A stretch of 6,567 nt of DNA from Candidatus Solincola jinzensis (GTDB taxonomy: Bacteria; Actinomycetota; Geothermincolia; Geothermincolales; RBG-13-55-18), in assembly GCA_015711875.1 (NCBI GenBank), contig MU158544.1, positions 1-6,567 of the forward strand, read 5' to 3'. Position 1 is the first letter of the stretch, and the number at the start of each line of letters is the position of its first letter. Positions 1 to 6,364 of the stretch are shown here, in pieces. A program made the translations under genes and the position numbers. The notes beneath the pieces are model-generated. The model worked only from the letters and a program-made list of their open reading frames with translations, ran no database searches and was not told where the DNA came from.

Positions 1-387
1 GCCGCGGGACACGCGGTTTCCAGACAGATACCCTGCGGGGAAAACCCGCGCCACGCCGTCCTCTCCCCCGACGGCGGCACCATCTACGTGAGCAATAACA
101 TCCCCGGCACCATCACCTACGTGGACCGCGCGTCCGGGGTTCCCATCGCCACCGTGAAGGTGGGGAACAAGGCGCGCACCATCGCCATCACCCCCGATGG
201 CGGCTATCTCTTCGTCTGCAACTACGACGACAACACCGTGGGCTGCGTGGATATCGCTGCGCGCAGCCAGATATTCACCGTTCCCTCCTCCAAGCCCATT
301 GGCATGGCCGTCGACGCTCGCGGCGAGCGGCTCTTCGTCTCAAATTACGCGCCCCCCCAGGTATCGGTGTACGAGATCCTGCGGTGA
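1..387 (+). CDS. YVTN-family beta-propeller protein, C-terminal part (5' end outside window)
   Basis: The frame is open from the first base of the window to the TGA at 385-387, giving 128 residues of the C-terminus; the GTG at 88 is an internal valine, not the start. Three propeller blades are visible. Each follows the pattern of a Pro or Arg followed by a hydrophobic strand, then S/T-P-D-G-G (residues 22-26 and 64-68; the last blade has a degenerate DARGE at 105-109), then a strand ending in V-x-N (V30-S-N, V72-C-N, V113-S-N). The pattern closes with a V-D strand (V41-D, V83-D). This is the signature of the YVTN/lactonase-like beta-propeller families, which are mostly extracytoplasmic surface or binding proteins. 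The final strand, QVSVYEILR, likely closes the propeller. The N-terminus, including any signal peptide, is not visible, so substrate and location cannot be stated. No terminator is evident just after the stop. Confidence 0.85.
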   Translation, partial: AAGHAVSRQIPCGENPRHAVLSPDGGTIYVSNNIPGTITYVDRASGVPIATVKVGNKARTIAITPDGGYLFVCNYDDNTVGCVDIAARSQIFTVPSSKPIGMAVDARGERLFVSNYAPPQVSVYEILR

Positions 388-1040
388 GCTTTGCAAGGAT
401 GCGAGGTCACTATGTCCCAGGTGAGGGCTCGACTGCCCCGCGTCTTCTTCGGCATCGCCCCCCTAAAAATGCGGCTCGGTCGCCCATTGCCGGGCAAGCC
501 AGGTGTGATAGACACTGTTAGTGGCCCCGATTGCGCCCTTCATCTGGAAAACCGATTGCTTCGCTTCTTTTGCTACAAAGCAAGTATAGGGGGTATCCAC
601 CATCCATATGAAACTGCACATGACGCACGGCTCTGTTCATGCCTGTCATATCCGAGAATCTTCTGATCCTCAGGAGCATACGCCTTTTTAAGAGAAAACA
701 GGGGGTAGACGCTTTCAAGCGGCAGGGACAAGGACGGGGCGACCTCTTCTGGTTCTGAAACCCGCTCGCAACAGTCAGGAACAACAACAGGGCGACACGC
801 CTCTAATTAGAAAGGTAAGGCAAAGACAGAGCAAGTAAACCGGATCTCGGGCGCAGCAGGAAAGGATGGTGCGTTCTTCGCGGCTTCGCACAAGAGGTTT
901 GCTTGCTCGACCCCAAAAGATGGCAATAGATGGCTTGGGCGAGACATGATGGTTGAGACATAACGGGTTAAAGAAGATGGGTCGGGGGTTCCGATATAAG
1001 TGGCAGGTTGGGCTTTGAAGGCGCGGAGCCAGGGAGGGAA
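388..1040. other. long intergenic region without a supportable gene
   Basis: About 650 bases separate the propeller gene from the next ribosome binding site. By eye, the first two thirds are less GC-rich than the flanking genes. Open frames exist on both strands (for example 391-666 on plus and 518-787 on minus), but they start with TTG, lack a spaced Shine-Dalgarno sequence, match no family I recognise and have unremarkable composition. The region may hold decayed coding sequence, a small RNA or simply the promoter of the lipoprotein gene. The only structured element I can define is the inverted repeat at 829-908. A GATATAAG string at 993-1000 resembles a -10 box but has no matching -35 box. 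Confidence 0.5.
829..908. repeat. 80-base element bounded by 13-base inverted repeats
   Basis: The left arm GAGCAAGTAAACC (829-841) is the reverse complement of the right arm GGTTTGCTTGCTC (896-908) except at one position, which becomes a G-U pair in plus-strand RNA. A smaller hairpin lies inside it: GTGCG (869-873) with CGCAC (887-891). The plus-strand transcript could therefore fold as a long outer stem around an inner hairpin. It lies about 145 bases upstream of the lipoprotein start. It could be a structured RNA, a REP- or MITE-like element, or a chance inverted repeat. No poly-U tract follows, so a terminator is unlikely. Confidence 0.45.
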
Positions 1041-1046
1041 AGGAGG
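1041..1046 (+). promoter_or_regulatory. ribosome binding site of the lipoprotein gene
   Basis: AGGAGG sits 7 bases before the ATG at 1054. This fixes the start at 1054 rather than the upstream in-frame GTG at 1000, which would place 18 charged and polar residues ahead of the signal peptide. Confidence 0.85.
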
Positions 1047-1053
1047 ACCGGGG

Positions 1054-1470
1054 ATGAAAAGTAGAGGTACCTTAGTCTTCGCGCTCATCGCAATGCTGGC
1101 CGTCTGCGCTCTCCTCTTGGCCGCGGGGTGCGGAGGCTCCAAGGAAAGCGCCGATACAAAGACGGGCGAGGACACTGGCGGCGCGGCGGTGGAGAAAGGC
1201 AAGGGCTCTGGCGAAGAAGGTCTTTCGGTAGTCGGCACCTACGTCTCCGCCGAGGGCAAGTCCATCGTCCTCAAGGAGGATCACACCTTCACCACCGACG
1301 CCTGGGCATCCAAGAAAGGCACCTATGTCCTCAACGACGGCGAGGCGGGAAAGTGGGTGCAGCTGAATTTCGACGACGGCTCCTCGGTCAAGATGAGCGT
1401 GATGATCGCCATGGACGAGGTGGCGGCCATAGTCGATAACGAGACCGCGACCCAGTTCACGAAGCAATAG
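1054..1470 (+). CDS. small secreted lipoprotein of unknown function
   Basis: The protein has 138 residues starting at ATG 1054. Residues 1-5 are a short basic n-region (MKSRG), 6-24 a hydrophobic core, and 23-26 (A-A-G-C) a lipobox with the lipidated cysteine at C26, so it should be exported, acylated and cleaved by signal peptidase II. Residues 27 to about 58 are a low-complexity linker rich in Gly, Lys, Glu and Thr, typical of a tether at the membrane surface. From about residue 60 a compact domain begins with V-G-T-Y-V and continues with a strand containing K-E-D-H-T-F and then K-K-G-T-Y-V-L. This 'GTY ... L-x-x-D-x-T-F ... GTY' arrangement recalls small beta-barrel (lipocalin-like) domains seen in many Gram-positive lipoproteins. 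No catalytic residues are evident. It is a single gene convergent with the zinc-ribbon gene, so its neighbours do not suggest a role. Confidence 0.85.
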   Translation: MKSRGTLVFALIAMLAVCALLLAAGCGGSKESADTKTGEDTGGAAVEKGKGSGEEGLSVVGTYVSAEGKSIVLKEDHTFTTDAWASKKGTYVLNDGEAGKWVQLNFDDGSSVKMSVMIAMDEVAAIVDNETATQFTKQ

Positions 1471-1826
1471 CGTTCCCCGCAGCTGGATTTCCATGCATCC
1501 GTGCTGCGCCCGAGGTTTCAGCAAACGATCGAGCCGCCAGGTTTCGCTTGCTTCCGGTCCGGCGCAGTCAGTGACAGGTCCGGCAGCGTTACCATAAGGC
1601 ATCGCCAGGTGAGATCGGACAAGTACAGGGTGGATGTCGACCTCGTCGGTGTCAAGACCGCCGGCATCACCGTGAGACTTGGCGTCTCCCGACCGCGATC
1701 CTTGCCAAAACACAGGATGGGGCCACTGGCATATGAAGCATCCCGCCCTCTGATCGCGTAGATGCGGGCTGCGGCGCTGGGGTGGTTTAGCGTGGGCTAT
1801 CGACATAAATGACGTCTTGTTCTTTA
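1471..1826. other. convergent intergenic region, no gene or strong terminator seen
   Basis: These 356 bases lie between the 3' ends of the lipoprotein gene (+) and the zinc-ribbon gene (-). Frames open here on either strand (for example 1501-1761 on plus) have no ribosome binding site and no recognisable product. A small hairpin, GAGAC (1674-1678) with GTCTC (1684-1688) around a 5-base loop, can be extended by two pairs across one mismatch. It has no T-tract and is over 200 bases from the lipoprotein stop. Just beyond the zinc-ribbon stop, GACGT and ATGTC (minus strand, around 1802-1816) could form a weak 5-base stem with a G-U pair. A canonical intrinsic terminator is not visible for either gene. 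Confidence 0.5.
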
Positions 1827-2090
1827 TCAAGTGCTTGTCTGCAGCTCCGCCCGGTGCAATGACGCTTTGCACGCGGCACAGAACTGCCTATCATATGCGT
1901 TCCGCTCTCCGCATTGCGGACATATCTTCACGCGAGCAGCCATCCGTTTGGCCTTACTGGAAGCAGGCAGCTTGATAAGCAGGTACACTCCGGCAGCGAT
2001 AACCATGACCATGGCCGTTACCATGCCGGCCAGCTCCGCGAACTTCTCCGCGTTCAAGGCATCCCCTTTCCCTGGCCGATTCGCGACCAT
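1827..2090 (-). CDS. small membrane-anchored zinc-ribbon protein
   Basis: The protein has 87 residues starting at ATG 2088-2090, preceded by AGGAGA at 5-base spacing. Residues about 20-40 form one hydrophobic helix (LAGMVTAMVMVIAAGVYLLI). A basic stretch (K46, K48, R49, R53, K55) follows, so the C-terminus is predicted to be cytoplasmic. Residues 57-74 form a treble-cysteine-pair zinc ribbon, C57-P-Q-C60 and C71-A-A-C74, with 10 residues between the pairs, as in the small zinc-ribbon domains found at the ends of many bacterial membrane proteins. Such domains usually mediate protein or nucleic-acid contacts; no enzymatic function is indicated. It lies 159 bases downstream of rpoD on the same strand and could be cotranscribed with it or use its own promoter in the gap. 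The specific role is unknown. Confidence 0.85.
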   Translation of the reverse strand: MVANRPGKGDALNAEKFAELAGMVTAMVMVIAAGVYLLIKLPASSKAKRMAARVKICPQCGERNAYDRQFCAACKASLHRAELQTST

Positions 2091-2095
2091 CGCTC

Positions 2096-2101
2096 TCTCC
2101 T
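2096..2101 (-). promoter_or_regulatory. ribosome binding site of the zinc-ribbon gene
   Basis: On the minus strand AGGAGA lies 5 bases before the ATG at 2090. It supports this start and shows that the small gene is translated. Confidence 0.75.
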
Positions 2102-2126
2102 ATTCGTGGCGATGTTGCGGATATAT

Positions 2127-2144
2127 GCCGAGGATATCCTTGGC
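2127..2144. repeat. imperfect 18-base palindrome containing AGGATATCCT
   Basis: The core AGGATATCCT (2131-2140) is a perfect palindrome. The flanks GCCG and TGGC extend it to 18 bases with one mismatched pair. It lies 37-54 bases upstream of the zinc-ribbon start. The same 10-base core occurs again at 3464-3473, upstream of rpoD. It could be a binding site for a dimeric regulator, but this is inference from symmetry and recurrence only. Confidence 0.35.
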
Positions 2145-2165
2145 AGCGCCGAAGTTCCCGCTGCC
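2142..2165 (-). other. perfect 7-bp stem-loop between rpoD and the zinc-ribbon gene
   Basis: Read on the minus strand, GGCAGCG and CGCTGCC pair perfectly around a 10-base loop. No T-tract follows, so it is not a classic intrinsic terminator. It may be an RNA 3'-end stabiliser or processing signal for the rpoD message, or part of the leader of the zinc-ribbon gene. Confidence 0.45.
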
Positions 2166-2170
2166 GCGGA

Positions 2171-2185
2171 AAGGCCGCTGGCCTT
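2171..2185 (-). other. perfect 6-bp stem-loop, tandem with the one at 2142-2165
   Basis: AAGGCC and GGCCTT pair perfectly around a 3-base loop. It lies 65-79 bases past the rpoD stop and is separated from the next stem-loop by 5 bases. A minus-strand TATAAG (2183-2188) overlaps its upstream edge and resembles a -10 box, but no convincing -35 box accompanies it. Confidence 0.4.
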
Positions 2186-2249
2186 ATATCTTGCCGGGAC
2201 AGCGGTATTCTCCAGCCTGGGCGGCTTGGTTTAGGAAAGCTACCCGGGG

Positions 2250-3446
2250 TTACTCCAGGTAATCCCTTAACTTTGCGGAGCGGGTGGGATGGCGCAGCTT
2301 GGCCAGGGTCTTGGACTCGATCTGGCGGATGCGCTCGCGGGTGACCCCGAACTCCCGGCCCACCTCCTCCAGGGTGCGCGGGTGGCCGTCGGTGAGGCCG
2401 AAGCGCAAGCGGATGACCTCCTTCTCCCTCTCGTTGAGGGAGTTGAGCACGTCCTCCAGCTGCTCCTGTAACAGGATGAAAGAAGCGGCGTCGATGGGCA
2501 CCACGGCATCGGAGTCCTCGATGAAGTCCCCCAGGTGGGAGTCCTCCTCCTCGCCGATGGGCGTCTCCAGGGACACCGGCTCCTGGGAGACCTTGATGAT
2601 CTCCCGCACCTTCTCCGGGGTGAGCTCCATGCGCTCGGCGATCTCCTCCGGAGTGGGCTCCCTGCCCAGCTCCTGCAGCAGCTGACGCTGCACGCGGATG
2701 AGCTTGTTGATGGTCTCCACCATGTGCACGGGAATCCTGATGGTACGCGCCTGGTCGGCTATGGCGCGGGTGATGGCCTGCCTTATCCACCAGGTGGCGT
2801 AGGTGGAGAACTTGTACCCCTTGCGGTAGTCGAACTTCTCCACCGCGCGGATGAGGCCCAGGTTCCCCTCCTGGATGAGGTCGAGGAAGAGCATGCCCCT
2901 CCCCACGTAACGCTTGGCTATGGACACCACCAGCCTGAGGTTGGCCTCCACCAGCTTGCGCTTGGCCTCCTGACCCACGCGCTCCTGGCGGCGCAGGGCA
3001 CGGAGCTCCTCACGGGAAAGCTGGTCCCCTTTCTCGCGCAGGATGGCGGATGCCTTCTCCCCCGCCTCGATCTTCTTTGCCAGGTCAACCTCCTCAGCGG
3101 CGGTGAGCAGGGGAACCTTGCCGATCTCCTTCAGGTACATGCGGACGGGGTCGTTGGTGGGGGTCTTTCCCGCCAGCTCCAGGTCCTTTTCCAGTATGTC
3201 TTCCCTTTTGCCGATCTCCTCCTCTTCCTCCTCCTCCAGATCCCGCAGGCTCTCGGCGGAGGGGCCGTCCACCACCTCCACGTTCATCTCCTCGAGAAGG
3301 GAATAGAGGTGGTCGATCTGCTCGGCGTTGAGGTGCAACGACTGCAGGGATTCGTTTATCTCGTCCTGGGTCAGGATGCCCCTGCCCTGCCCTTTTGAGA
3401 GCAGTTCTTTTATCTCGTCATAGTCGAGGTCTTTCCATTCGTCCAC
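2250..3446 (-). CDS. rpoD: principal (housekeeping) RNA polymerase sigma factor, sigma-70 family
   Basis: This 398-residue protein directs RNA polymerase to most promoters by recognising the -10 and -35 boxes. Sigma region 1.1 is at about 7-58, followed by an acidic linker with seven consecutive Glu (71-77). Region 1.2 is at about 98-131 ([16 protein letters not shown]). Region 2 is at about 165-235, with the core-binding stretch [14 protein letters not shown] (189-202) and the -10 reading helix at 216-229, where Q223 and T226 match the residues contacting the -10 element in E. coli RpoD. Region 3 spans about 245-320. Region 4 spans about 331-385, with the helix-turn-helix V368-T-R-E-R-I-R-Q-I-E reading the -35 box. 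The length and presence of region 1.1 mark it as a primary (group 1) sigma, without the large insert found in proteobacterial RpoD. It starts with GTG (3444-3446) behind AGGTGG. It is the last gene of the dgt-dnaG-rpoD cluster. Confidence 0.97.
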   Translation of the reverse strand: MDEWKDLDYDEIKELLSKGQGRGILTQDEINESLQSLHLNAEQIDHLYSLLEEMNVEVVDGPSAESLRDLEEEEEEEIGKREDILEKDLELAGKTPTNDPVRMYLKEIGKVPLLTAAEEVDLAKKIEAGEKASAILREKGDQLSREELRALRRQERVGQEAKRKLVEANLRLVVSIAKRYVGRGMLFLDLIQEGNLGLIRAVEKFDYRKGYKFSTYATWWIRQAITRAIADQARTIRIPVHMVETINKLIRVQRQLLQELGREPTPEEIAERMELTPEKVREIIKVSQEPVSLETPIGEEEDSHLGDFIEDSDAVVPIDAASFILLQEQLEDVLNSLNEREKEVIRLRFGLTDGHPRTLEEVGREFGVTRERIRQIESKTLAKLRHPTRSAKLRDYLE

Positions 3447-3452
3447 TTGAAA

Positions 3453-3458
3453 CCACCT
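3453..3458 (-). promoter_or_regulatory. ribosome binding site of rpoD (GTG start)
   Basis: On the minus strand AGGTGG lies 6 bases upstream of the GTG at 3446. No ATG near this position fits the conserved N-terminus, so the GTG start is favoured. Confidence 0.75.
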
Positions 3459-3463
3459 GAGAG

Positions 3464-3473
3464 AGGATATCCT
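3464..3473. repeat. 10-base palindrome AGGATATCCT in the dnaG-rpoD gap
   Basis: This is a perfect palindrome, identical to the core at 2131-2140. It sits 17 bases upstream of the rpoD start codon and 5 bases beyond the ribosome binding site, so a bound protein or an RNA fold here could influence rpoD expression. The flanks do not extend the symmetry. Confidence 0.35.
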
Positions 3474-3504
3474 GATTGTTAATCGAGCGATAGCCGCCTT
3501 CCCT

Positions 3505-5325
3505 TTAGCGCCGCAACTCCCTTTTCAGGCGCTCTAGAGAATAAATCTCCTCGCTGAGCCTCTGCTCCCGGTCGTGGTCTCGGCGAGGAGCGTTGGTTAT
3601 CTCCTGCAACTCCTTCTTCAGTCTCCTTATTTGACGCTCGTAATAGAATTCCTTCAGGGAAGCCAGGATGTCCGCGTACACGGCGGCGGCCTCACCGCGG
3701 CCCATACTATCTACATTCCCACTCGCGTCGAAAACTAACTTCGTGGCAGCGTTTCTCGCCTGCTCGGACTCTATCATGCTCACCAGCTCGGCCGCCAGGC
3801 GCTCCCGCGTGAGCTCCCCCGGCCTTACTTCGCCTGCCTTCTCCAGCAGGGCACGCAGAATTATAAGGCAAGCCTGGTCCTCGAACAACCCGCCATCGAG
3901 GTCGTTTTGCGCCTGTTCCAGCAGGTATGGTTGATGCAGCAGCAAGCGCAAAAGTTCCCTTTCCGCCCGCGTCTGCGGGGGCACGGCTATGAGGGTCTCC
4001 GAGGCTGCGGCCTCGCCGGAAGCGCCCTCGCGCGCGCTGCGGTAGAGGTCATACACCGCCTGGTAACCCGTTCCTGCCCAGTCGGCGATGGCCCTGATGT
4101 GGGAGTCGTCACTCAGCTCCCGCCCCAGGCTGACCAGCACGCTTACCGCCCTTCGCACCCCGCGCAGGCGCGAATTGGTGTCACCCGGGTCATGTTCCTT
4201 CAGCACCTTGTGGAGGCAGAAATCCACCAGCGGCACGCTTTCCCGTACCCTGCGCAGGAACTCCTCGCGCCCATGCCGGGATACGAAATCCGCGGGATCC
4301 GTCCCTTCCTCTAGCGCCACCACCCTGAGATCCAGATCGAAACGGCCATAAAAGCCCAGGCCCCTCTCGCTGGCGCTCGCTCCCGCCGCGTCCGCATCGA
4401 AAGCAAAGACCACCCTGTCGGTGAGGCGCGAGAGCAATTTGAAATGCTCCTCGCCCAGGGCCGTTCCCAGAGTGGCGGCGGCGTTGCGGATGCCGGCCTG
4501 CCAGAGCCCTATGACGTCGGTGTATCCCTCCACCAGCAGGGCAAAACCCTCGCGCACTATCTCACGGCGAGCCAGGTCGAGGGCGTAGAGATGGCGGCCC
4601 TTGCTATAGATGGGCGTCTCGGGGGAATTGAGGTACTTGGGCTGTCCATCCCCGATCACTCTTCCCCCGAAGGCTATCACGCGGTCCTGCAGGTCGCGGA
4701 TGGGGAAGATGACACGGCCGCGGAAACGGTCATATATCCCCTTCTCTCCCCGTAACCCCAGGCCAGAGGACATGAAGTCCTGCGCGGAAAACCCCTTGCG
4801 CGTCGCCAGGCGGTAAAGGAAATCCCAGCGATCGGGGGCGAACCCGAGTTGAAAGGCCCTCACCGCCTCCTCGCCTATGCCGCGGGAGGCCAGATATTGC
4901 CTGGCCCCCTTGCCGGCCTCGTGGGAGAGCAGCACTTCGTGGTAGGTCTCCGCCGCCCACTGGTTGATGCGGTAGAGCCGCCCTCTGCGTCCCTCCTCGC
5001 CGCTCACCCCGCCGCTGACGCCCTGGTAATGCAGGGTGAAGCCGATGCGCCTGGCAAGCCTCTCGGCAGCCTCCCGAAAATCCAGGCCCTCCTTTTTCTT
5101 CAGGAAAGTGAAGACGTTTCCGCCCTCGCCGCAACCGAAACAGTGGTAGAGCTGCTTGGCGGGGTCCACCATGAAAGAGGGTGTCTTCTCGTCATGGAAG
5201 GGGCAGAGCCCCTTGAAATAGCGCCCGGCCTTCTTGAGCTGCACGTAATCCGAGATGACCTCGACTATATCCACCCGCTCCCGCAAGGCGTCTATATCTT
5301 CGTCTCTTATCCTGCCTCCGGCCAT
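3505..5325 (-). CDS. dnaG: DNA primase
   Basis: DnaG synthesises the short RNA primers for DNA replication and is recruited by the replicative helicase DnaB. From ATG 5323-5325 the protein has 606 residues, the usual length for the family. The N-terminal CHC2 zinc-binding domain has C41, H44, C62 and C65 (CPFH...CFGC), with the conserved HDEKTPSF between them. The central RNA-polymerase-like core includes the P-K-Y-L-N-S-P-E-T motif (229-237). The TOPRIM catalytic metal site shows VEGYTDVI (265-272, E266) and FDADAAG (309-315, D310 and D312), followed by the GTDPADF motif (from 341). Residues from about 445 to the end form the helical helicase-interaction domain, ending in a charged coiled-coil-like tail. 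An in-frame GTG at 5358 would add 11 residues overlapping dgt; the ATG is preferred because the family normally begins shortly before RIRDEDID and a purine-rich ribosome binding site precedes it. It is 10 bases from dgt and 58 from rpoD. Confidence 0.97.
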   Translation of the reverse strand: MAGGRIRDEDIDALRERVDIVEVISDYVQLKKAGRYFKGLCPFHDEKTPSFMVDPAKQLYHCFGCGEGGNVFTFLKKKEGLDFREAAERLARRIGFTLHYQGVSGGVSGEEGRRGRLYRINQWAAETYHEVLLSHEAGKGARQYLASRGIGEEAVRAFQLGFAPDRWDFLYRLATRKGFSAQDFMSSGLGLRGEKGIYDRFRGRVIFPIRDLQDRVIAFGGRVIGDGQPKYLNSPETPIYSKGRHLYALDLARREIVREGFALLVEGYTDVIGLWQAGIRNAAATLGTALGEEHFKLLSRLTDRVVFAFDADAAGASASERGLGFYGRFDLDLRVVALEEGTDPADFVSRHGREEFLRRVRESVPLVDFCLHKVLKEHDPGDTNSRLRGVRRAVSVLVSLGRELSDDSHIRAIADWAGTGYQAVYDLYRSAREGASGEAAASETLIAVPPQTRAERELLRLLLHQPYLLEQAQNDLDGGLFEDQACLIILRALLEKAGEVRPGELTRERLAAELVSMIESEQARNAATKLVFDASGNVDSMGRGEAAAVYADILASLKEFYYERQIRRLKKELQEITNAPRRDHDREQRLSEEIYSLERLKRELRR

Positions 5326-5338
5326 CTCCTCCGCCTCA
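5326..5338 (-). promoter_or_regulatory. dgt stop overlapping the dnaG ribosome binding site
   Basis: The dgt stop TGA (5338-5336) is followed directly by GGCGGAGGAG and then the dnaG ATG. GAGG overlapping the stop codon is 8 bases from the ATG. Ribosomes finishing dgt are therefore positioned to reinitiate on dnaG, which suggests translational coupling. Confidence 0.6.
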
Positions 5339-6340
5339 CAGCTCGCCCACCCACACACGGGGGAGGAAGTGCTCTTGATACTTGCGCATAGCGTAGCGGT
5401 CGGTCATGCCCGCCACGTAATCGCATACCCTGACCCTGATGTCCTCATCCCCCGCCCGGTATTCCTCCGGCATCTGGTCGGGATGCTCCAGGTAGAAGCG
5501 GAAAAGGGAGCGCAGCACGGTGATGGCCTTGTCCTCTTCCTCCTTGGCTACCGACCCTATATAGACGCGCTGGAAGAGAAAGTCCCGCAACTCGTCCAGG
5601 GCCTCCGCTACCCTGGGACTGAGCCTGATGTCGTCCCCGCCGCGGCTCTCCTCCACCATGTCCCTGACCAGGGTATCGATACGCTGGTTGTGGCGGGTCC
5701 CCAGCACCTCGACAGTGGAGCGGGGCAGGTCGGACTCAATCAGTATGCCCGCCCTGATGGCGTCGTCTATGTCGTGGTTGACGTAGGCGATGCGATCGGC
5801 GATGCGCACCACCCTCCCCTCCAGGGTGGCAGGCAGTGGGCTGCTCCCGGTATGGTTGAGGATGCCGTCCCTCACCTCCCAGGTGAGGTTGAGCCCTTTT
5901 CCGCCGTACTCCAGCTTATCCACCACCCGCAGGCTCTGCTCGTTATGCCGGAAAGGAGTGGGGGTGAGATCGCGGAACGCCTCCTCGCCCATATGCCCGA
6001 AGGGCGTATGCCCGAGGTCGTGCCCCAGGGCGATGGCCTCGGCAAGGTCCTCGTTGAGGCGCAGGGCGCGCGCTATGGTGCGGGAGATCTGGCTCACCTC
6101 CAGGGTATGGGTAAGCCTGGTGCGGTAGTGGTCGCCCTCCGGTGCCAGGAAGACCTGGGTCTTATGCTTGAGGCGCCGGAAGGATTTGCTGTGGATGATG
6201 CGGTCGCGGTCGCGCATGAAGCAGGTGCGCAGGGAGTCGAGCCTCTCCTCGCGCTCGCGGCCGCGGCTGTCTCTGCTGCGCACCGCGTAAGGGGAAAGCC
6301 ATTCCTCTTCCCTCTGCTCTATCTCCTCCCTCACCGTCAA
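5336..6340 (-). CDS. dgt: dGTPase-like HD-domain deoxynucleoside triphosphate triphosphohydrolase
   Basis: The protein has 334 residues. The family cleaves a dNTP (dGTP in E. coli, broader in others) to the deoxynucleoside and tripolyphosphate in the cytoplasm, limiting dNTP pools. The HD-domain metal ligands are visible: H78 in RLTHTLEV, H107-D108 in GHDLGHTPFGH, and D182 in RIADRIAYVNHD. The flanking dGTPase motifs are also present: DRDRIIHSKSFRRLKHKTQV (44-63) and FRHNEQSLR (130-138). It resembles the shorter dGTPase-like proteins found in Gram-positive bacteria rather than the roughly 500-residue E. coli enzyme, so the substrate preference cannot be assigned with certainty. The start is TTG (6338-6340) behind GGGAGG at 10 bases; the GTG two codons later is a possible alternative with poorer spacing. 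An in-frame TGA at 6362-6364 rules out a longer N-terminus. It is the first gene of the cluster with dnaG and rpoD. Confidence 0.95.
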   Translation of the reverse strand: MTVREEIEQREEEWLSPYAVRSRDSRGREREERLDSLRTCFMRDRDRIIHSKSFRRLKHKTQVFLAPEGDHYRTRLTHTLEVSQISRTIARALRLNEDLAEAIALGHDLGHTPFGHMGEEAFRDLTPTPFRHNEQSLRVVDKLEYGGKGLNLTWEVRDGILNHTGSSPLPATLEGRVVRIADRIAYVNHDIDDAIRAGILIESDLPRSTVEVLGTRHNQRIDTLVRDMVEESRGGDDIRLSPRVAEALDELRDFLFQRVYIGSVAKEEEDKAITVLRSLFRFYLEHPDQMPEEYRAGDEDIRVRVCDYVAGMTDRYAMRKYQEHFLPRVWVGEL

Positions 6341-6350
6341 GGCCTTTTCG

Positions 6351-6356
6351 CCTCCC
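6351..6356 (-). promoter_or_regulatory. probable ribosome binding site of dgt
   Basis: GGGAGG on the minus strand is 10 bases before the TTG at 6340 and 16 before the GTG at 6334. It favours the TTG start, although the spacing is somewhat long. Confidence 0.5.
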
Positions 6357-6364
6357 TTGCCTCA

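Noticed and set aside
608..691. 27-residue plus-strand frame with five His and one Cys
   Set aside because: The nearest purine-rich stretch is about 14 bases away, too far for a good ribosome binding site, and there is no support beyond composition.
518..787. Minus-strand frame of 89 residues in the intergenic region
   Set aside because: It begins at TTG without a Shine-Dalgarno sequence, and neither it nor its internal ATG version resembles a known family.
802..811. Perfect palindrome TCTAATTAGA
   Set aside because: Several 10-base palindromes are expected by chance in a window of this length, and this one is not repeated.
1674..1688. Possible terminator hairpin GAGAC/GTCTC
   Set aside because: Short stem, no T-tract, and more than 140 bases from either gene end.
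1954..2790. Minus-strand frame of 278 residues rich in Gly, His and Arg overlapping rpoD
   Set aside because: It overlaps conserved rpoD coding sequence in another frame and its composition is typical of a GC-rich shadow frame.
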